Shown here: piece after piece, positions 59,207 to 64,000 of the stretch
Position numbering within the stretch: the stretch's first letter is position 1
How the letters are laid out: each line of letters opens with the position of its first letter
Assembly: GCA_014650415.1 (NCBI GenBank)
Contig: BMUX01000009.1
Span: 186,001-250,000 of the forward strand
DNA from: Streptomyces spiroverticillatus
Lineage (GTDB): Bacteria; Actinomycetota; Actinomycetes; Streptomycetales; Streptomycetaceae
Reading direction: 5' to 3'
DNA length: 64,000 nt
Notes under the pieces: model-generated
Told to the model about the DNA's origin: nothing
The model's database searches: none
What the model saw: the letters and a program-made list of their open reading frames with translations, nothing else
Position numbers and translations under genes: made by a program

Positions 59207-60930
59207 TGTCGCTCCCTCGCTATCGCTGCTCTGTCGCGCCGCATGGTTGTCGGCGTCGTATACCGGTCCTGCTGACCGAGCGGTAGTGCGTCCTGTCGCC
59301 AGGATTCATGCTCAGCCGCGTGCCCCGAACGGTGTTGGGCACACTGGTCGTCCGCTGTTGCCATACGGCCGGGTGCCAGCCTCTGCGGGCCGGTTCCGTT
59401 CCGTGTTCGGCGGACTTCCTCACGCCCCCGGTCCACCGGATCGGCCTGGACGTTCCGATACCCGCCACCATCGCTCTGGTGGTGGCGGGGCGGTTTCGTC
59501 CGTTGCCGGATCGGGTGTCCGAGGGCGCGCCTCCCGATCGCGATGCCTGCCGCGTCATGCCGGGTCATCGCGCGTTTACTGCTGGTCAGTGGTTTCTTCC
59601 AGTGTGCGGCTCCCCACATCGAGGTATAGGCCGCATCGACTGCCACCAGGGTCAGACCCTGCGAGGCTGCCATGTTGACCAGCCGGGCTCTGATCTTGCC
59701 CGTGGGAATGCAGCCGAGGAGGCGGCGGAAGCGCTTGTTGCCACCGAACCTCTCACGGGTCTTCCCTTACGAGAAGTCCAGATCCTCGATGGCAATCGCG
59801 GTTACACCGAGCCCGGAGGCCCGGCGCAACAACTGACTCAGGGAGTGGCGGAGTTGCGCATCCCGGAGGCTGGCGGGACCAGTGAGGTCGCACGGGAAGC
59901 GGTGCGGATTGCCGACCGGGTTGCCGTGCACGTCCAATTGGTACGCCGCAAAGTGATCCGCATTGGTGTCCACCCCGATCAGCCCCTCCGCCCGCACGGA
60001 GGCGATGGAGCCCACCTGGACGGTGGGCCTCTTCCACGAGGCGGTCAGATACCAACGCCCCCTGACTGCGTCGAAATGGATCTCGTACGCAACCGCTTGG
60101 TGGAGGGCAACGCGGTCCGCCCACTCCTGCCCACGGTGCCGGAATGCAACCTGCGCGGACAGCAGGTACCGCCCACGAGGCGCATTGGCCATGCGTGCCA
60201 GTGGCGTCGGCAACTTGATACTGACCTCACCGTTGGGAGTGACGCGGATCGTGTCATTCCCAAACTTCTTCCCGGCCTCCCCATCTGCGCGCAGGAACCA
60301 GCGCGCGGACTCCCAACGCTCCCTCCACTGAGCCTCGGTAAGCCCGGCTGCGACCAAATGATGGCGGTTGCGCGCGAGCTTCCTTCCTCCCCGGACCACT
60401 CGCACACGCCCCACCGCGAGATCAGCCTCTACGGCAGACAGGCGGGCTTCCAGAATGTGGAGGCGGCGAGACTTGTGGAACCACTCGGCCTGCGACCGGT
60501 ATCCCCCCGGATTGCCCCTCGTTCCCTTGGCCCCGAGGGGCAGGGACAACCGGCGGCGCAACATTCGGATGCCGTCGGTAAGAGTGTCCCGGTACGCCAG
60601 TTGGCTACGCCGCGCCAACGCGTACTGGTCGTGGGTGCTCTTGGTCAGCGCACCCGCCCACCTTGAGGACGAACGTGCCGTGAGCTCCCTTTTGCGCAGT
60701 GCCCACGTCCGGCTGGTGTGCTCTTGCCCGGCCCGACAGTACTGGGCGAGGTTCGAAGCGGCGAGGGACCCGAGGTGAGCACCGACAAGACGCAGCACGG
60801 CCTCGTCCCCATGCGTGAGTCCTTTGAGCCGATCTCGGACCGTGACCCCTGGAGCCTCCTGGACCACGTATGGGTCACCGATTGGCCGCAACGCTCGCTT
60901 CCGCACACTCACCTCCCCAGCCTTCTTCAC
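59203..60930 (-). pseudogene. TnpB-like accessory protein gene, split by an in-frame TAA
   Basis: The N-terminal 387 residues (59767-60930, GTG start) contain RuvC Asp in GLIGVDTNADHFAAYQLD and Glu in AIAIEDLDFS, then TAA at 59767-59769. The same frame continues as GKTRERFGGNKRFRRLLG, then VAVDAAYTSMWG and RHDAAGIAIGRRALGHPI, which hold the third acid region. Thus one nonsense codon, not a frameshift, separates RuvC-II from RuvC-III. The gene is inserted between the dehydrogenase and hydratase genes of one operon. It belongs to the IS605/IS1341 TnpB-related group. Confidence 0.88.
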
Positions 60931-61026
60931 GACAGCCCTGATGGCTCAGGACCGTATGAGATGCGCCCAGTGGGCACACAGGAACGGAACTGGATCACCC
61001 GATCGAGTGCACTCAGGGGCAGGGCA

Positions 61027-62202
61027 TCAGTACGACTTGGGAAGCCCCAGGGACTGGTGGGACACGAAGTTGAGGATCATCTCCCGGCTGACGGGGGCGA
61101 TCCGGGCCACCCGGGAGGCAACGATCAGCGAGGCGAGACCGTACTCGCGGGTGAGGCCGTTGCCGCCGAGGGTGTGCACGGCCTGGTCGACGGTCTTGAC
61201 GCAGGCTTCGGCGGCGGCGTACTTCGCCATGTTGGCGGCCTCCCCCGCGCCCATGTCGTCGCCCGCGTCGTACAGGGTGGCGGCCTTGCGCATCATGAGG
61301 CGGGCCAGCTCGATCTCGATGTGCGCCTGTGCGAGGGGGTGCGCGAGGGCCTGGTGGGCGCCGATGGGCGACTTCCAGACGGTGCGCTCCTTGGCGTACT
61401 GGACGGCCCTGCCCAGCGCGTAGCGGGCCATGCCGACGGCGAACGCGGCGGTCATGATGCGTTCGGGGTTGAGGCCGGCGAAGAGCTGGAGGAGTCCGGC
61501 GTCCTCGTCGCCCACCAGGGCGTCGGCGGGGAGGCGTACGTCGTCGAGGACCAGCTCGAACTGCTTCTCCGGGGCCTGGAGTTCCATGTCGATCTGCGAG
61601 CGCCCGAAGCCGGGGGTCTCGCGGGGGACGATGAACAGGCAGGGCTTGAGGCTGCCGGTCCTGGCGTCCTCGGTGCGTCCGACGATCAGGGTGGCGTCGG
61701 CTATGTCGACGCCGGAGACGAACACCTTGCGGCCGGTGAGCACCCAGTCGTGGCCGTCGCGGCGGGCGGTGGTGGTGATGCGGTGGGAGTTGGAACCGGC
61801 GTCGGGCTCGGTGATGCCGAAGGCCATGGTGAGGCTGCCGTCGGCGAGACCGGGCAGCCACTGCTGCTTCTGTGCGTCGGTGCCGAAGCGGGCGATCACG
61901 GTGGCGCAGATCGCGGGCGAGACCACCATCATCAGCAGGGGTGATCCGGCGGCCCCCAACTCCTCCAGGACGATGGACAGTTCCGTGATGCCGCCGCCTC
62001 CCCCGCCGTACTCCTCGGGGATGCTGACGCCGAGGTAGCCGAGCTTGGCGGCCTCGGACCACAGGGCGTCGGGGTGCGCCTCCTCGGCGACGATCCTGGT
62101 GAAGTAGTCGCGTCCGTAGCGCTTGCCGAGGGTGGCGACGGCGGCGCGGAGCGCCTGCTGCTCCTCGGTCTCGATCACAGCGTTCTTGTCGGTGGTGCTC
62201 AT
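61027..62202 (-). CDS. Acyl-CoA dehydrogenase
   Basis: A 391-residue enzyme from the ATG at 62202. LGVSIPEEYGGGGGGITELS, MAFGITEPDAGSNSHRITTTA (FAD/substrate), VQYAKERTVWKSPIGAHQALAHPLA and HTLGGNGLTREYGLASL are all in place. It fits isovaleryl- or branched-chain acyl-CoA dehydrogenase, the usual partner of an acyl-CoA carboxylase. Its ATG overlaps the carboxylase stop (ATGA). Confidence 0.93.
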   Translation of the reverse strand: MSTTDKNAVIETEEQQALRAAVATLGKRYGRDYFTRIVAEEAHPDALWSEAAKLGYLGVSIPEEYGGGGGGITELSIVLEELGAAGSPLLMMVVSPAICATVIARFGTDAQKQQWLPGLADGSLTMAFGITEPDAGSNSHRITTTARRDGHDWVLTGRKVFVSGVDIADATLIVGRTEDARTGSLKPCLFIVPRETPGFGRSQIDMELQAPEKQFELVLDDVRLPADALVGDEDAGLLQLFAGLNPERIMTAAFAVGMARYALGRAVQYAKERTVWKSPIGAHQALAHPLAQAHIEIELARLMMRKAATLYDAGDDMGAGEAANMAKYAAAEACVKTVDQAVHTLGGNGLTREYGLASLIVASRVARIAPVSREMILNFVSHQSLGLPKSY

Positions 62203-64000
62203 GCTTCCTGGTCCTCCTGTGCACTGGTGTCCGTGACGACGGCGAGCAGGGTGCCGACCTCGACCTGGCGGCCGGGGGCGGCGTGGAGCGCGGTGAGCGT
62301 GCCGGAGGCGGGAGCGGTGACGCGGTGCTCCATCTTCATGGCCTCCAGCCACAACAGGGGCTGGCCCGCCTCGACCCGGACGCCTTCCGCGAGCCCTTCG
62401 GCGATCCGTACGACCGTCCCCGGCATGGGGGCGAGCAGGGAGCCGGGGGCGGTGCGCGCGGTGGGGTCGGGGAAGCGGGGGGCGGGGGTGAGGGCGTAGG
62501 AGCCGGTGGGGGTGTCGACGTACACGGTGCTCGCCCGCACCGTGCTGGTGCCCTGGCCGCTGCGTCCGGTGCTGGTGCTTGCGCCGCTGCGTCCGGTGCT
62601 GGTGCTCGCGTGCACCTGTACGCGGTGGCGGATCTGCACCCCCTCGGTTTCGAGGACGACCTCGTGCGGGGTGACGGAGACGACGCGGTCGACGCCCTCC
62701 ACGCGGTAGCCGCCGTCGCGCTCGCGCCGGTAGCGGACTTCGTGGCCGTTGTACGTCTTGGTCTGCGGCTGTGACGGGACGTTCCGCCAGCCTCCGCCGA
62801 AGCGCCCGCCCCGTGCGGCGGCGTCCGCGAGGGCGGCGGCGACGGCGGCGAGCGCCTCGCCCGGGGGCGGGGTGGTGAGGGCGTCGAGGTGGCGGTCGTA
62901 GAAGCCGGTGTCCAGGCGGGCGGCCCGGAAGTCGGGGTGGCGCAGGGAGCGCACGAGGAGGTCCCGGTTGGTGACGGGGCCGTGCACGCGGGTGCGGGCG
63001 AGGGTGTGCGCGAGGGCGCGGACGGCTTCGGCGCGGGTGGGGGCGTGGGCGATGACCTTGGCGAGCATGGGGTCGTAGTGGACGCCGACGGTGTCGCCGC
63101 TCTCGAAGCCGGTGTCGAGGCGCAGTCCCGGCCCGGTGGGGACGTCCAGGGTGTGCAGGACGCCCGTCTGGGGCTGCCAGCCGCGGGCGGGGTCCTCGGC
63201 GTACAGGCGGGCCTCCACGGCGTGCCCCCGGGCGTCCGGGGGCGTCGGCGGGAGTGCGTGTCCCTCGGCGACGCGGATCTGGAGGGCGACGAGGTCGATG
63301 CCGAACACGGCCTCGGTGACGGGGTGTTCGACCTGGAGGCGGGTGTTCATCTCCAGGAAGTACGCCCTGCCGTTCGCGTCGACGAGGAACTCGACGGTGC
63401 CGGCGCCGACGTACCCGACGGCGCGGGCGGCGGCGGTGGCGGCGTCGTGCAGGGTGGTGCGCTGTGCGTCGGTGAGCCCCGGGGCCGGTGCTTCCTCGAT
63501 CACCTTCTGGTGCCGGCGCTGGAGCGAGCAGTCGCGGGTGCCGAGCGCCCACACGGTGCCGTGCGTGTCGGCGAGAACTTGCACCTCTATGTGGCGACCG
63601 TTTTCGACGTAGGGCTCGGCGAAGACGTCGCCGTCACCGAAGGCGGAGCGCGCCTCGGCGGAGGCTGCCGTCACCTCGTCCTGGAGTTGTGCGAGTTCCC
63701 GGACGATGCGCATGCCGCGTCCGCCGCCCCCGGCCGCCGCCTTGAGCAGGAGGGGCAGATCGGCGTCCGTCGCGGTGGCCGGGTCGACAGGGGCGAGCAG
63801 CGGGACGCCGGCCTTCGCCATCAGTTCCTTGGCGCGGGTCTTGGACGCCATGGCCGCGATGGCGTCCGGGGACGGACCGATCCAGGTGAGTCCGGCGTCG
63901 GTGACGGCGCGGGCGAAGTCGGCGTTCTCCGACAGGAACCCGTACCCGGGGTGCACGGCGTCCGCACCTGCGGCAAGGGCGGCCTTCACGACCAGTTCGC
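62199..64000 (-). CDS. Acyl-CoA carboxylase alpha subunit, biotin carboxylase plus BCCP (5-prime partial)
   Basis: The gene runs off the window at 64000; 600 residues are visible. VHPGYGFLSENADFARAV begins the biotin carboxylase domain, ATP-grasp follows with AAAGGGGRGMRIV, and FLEMNTRLQVEHPVTEAVFGIDLV holds the catalytic residues. The C-terminal BCCP has WLEAMKMEHRV with the biotinyl Lys. Between them is a linker with ASTSTGRSG twice. With the dehydrogenase and hydratase this fits leucine/isovalerate-type or other acyl-CoA carboxylation. The beta subunit presumably lies beyond the window. Confidence 0.95.
   Translation of the reverse strand, partial: ELVVKAALAAGADAVHPGYGFLSENADFARAVTDAGLTWIGPSPDAIAAMASKTRAKELMAKAGVPLLAPVDPATATDADLPLLLKAAAGGGGRGMRIVRELAQLQDEVTAASAEARSAFGDGDVFAEPYVENGRHIEVQVLADTHGTVWALGTRDCSLQRRHQKVIEEAPAPGLTDAQRTTLHDAATAAARAVGYVGAGTVEFLVDANGRAYFLEMNTRLQVEHPVTEAVFGIDLVALQIRVAEGHALPPTPPDARGHAVEARLYAEDPARGWQPQTGVLHTLDVPTGPGLRLDTGFESGDTVGVHYDPMLAKVIAHAPTRAEAVRALAHTLARTRVHGPVTNRDLLVRSLRHPDFRAARLDTGFYDRHLDALTTPPPGEALAAVAAALADAAARGGRFGGGWRNVPSQPQTKTYNGHEVRYRRERDGGYRVEGVDRVVSVTPHEVVLETEGVQIRHRVQVHASTSTGRSGASTSTGRSGQGTSTVRASTVYVDTPTGSYALTPAPRFPDPTARTAPGSLLAPMPGTVVRIAEGLAEGVRVEAGQPLLWLEAMKMEHRVTAPASGTLTALHAAPGRQVEVGTLLAVVTDTSAQEDQEA

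Overview
The window is high-GC actinomycete chromosomal DNA, most likely Streptomyces or a close relative. The grounds are very strong third-position G/C, frequent GTG starts, GGAGG-type ribosome sites, leaderless TANNNT promoters, an NsdA-like regulator, an AfsK-type kinase, a DesR/DtxR repressor and a mycothiol-type anti-sigma fusion. I saw no tRNA, rRNA, CRISPR array, prophage or antibiotic gene cluster.

Layout. Positions 1-6.4 kb hold the end of an OB-fold/enoyl-CoA hydratase pair, a DUF1648 membrane protein with its YtrA-like GntR regulator and twin operators, a Ser/Gly-rich secreted protein, and an AfsK-type kinase with a beta-propeller. From 6.6 to 38 kb lies a catabolic island: acyl-CoA dehydrogenases, a thiolase-fold protein lacking the usual nucleophilic Cys, a DUF35 protein, DoxX, flavin monooxygenases, an ADP-forming acyl-CoA synthetase, an enoyl-CoA hydratase, a flavin reductase, an SDR, an alcohol dehydrogenase, a cyclase-family hydrolase, an amidohydrolase and an AMP-forming acyl-CoA ligase. 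They are interleaved with regulators, transporters and a repeat-bearing lipoprotein. From 38 to 53 kb there is conserved chromosomal core: EF-hand, STAS, ECF sigma and anti-sigma, purU, an NsdA-like regulator, a Prim-Pol-like protein, an ABC exporter, DesR and a SIS protein. From 53 to 64 kb are a PAS-GAF protein, an intact TnpB element, a structured small-RNA locus with a 12-codon reading frame, pdxH, citrate synthase, and a minus-strand acyl-CoA carboxylase / acyl-CoA dehydrogenase / enoyl-CoA hydratase / TetR operon interrupted by a broken TnpB.

How it fits together. Nine copies of one palindrome (consensus TCTGACGNNNCGTCAGA) lie within about 60 bp of start codons of acyl-CoA or redox genes between 10 and 37 kb. 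They define a probable single regulon for activating and degrading an unknown carboxylic acid or alicyclic compound. The TetR protein at 7760-8407 is the nearest candidate regulator.

The other unusual features are: a TnpB element whose predicted guide (the 17 nt just beyond its right end) exactly matches a site overlapping the start of the small reading frame 1.4 kb away; a promoter-driven, highly structured RNA at about 55.55-55.75 kb; a lipoprotein with seven 12-residue repeats; twin GntR operators with identical TTGTTC-N11-GAACAA geometry; and a second TnpB gene split by one in-frame TAA codon. All family assignments come from reading the sequence and recalled family knowledge; no database search was run.
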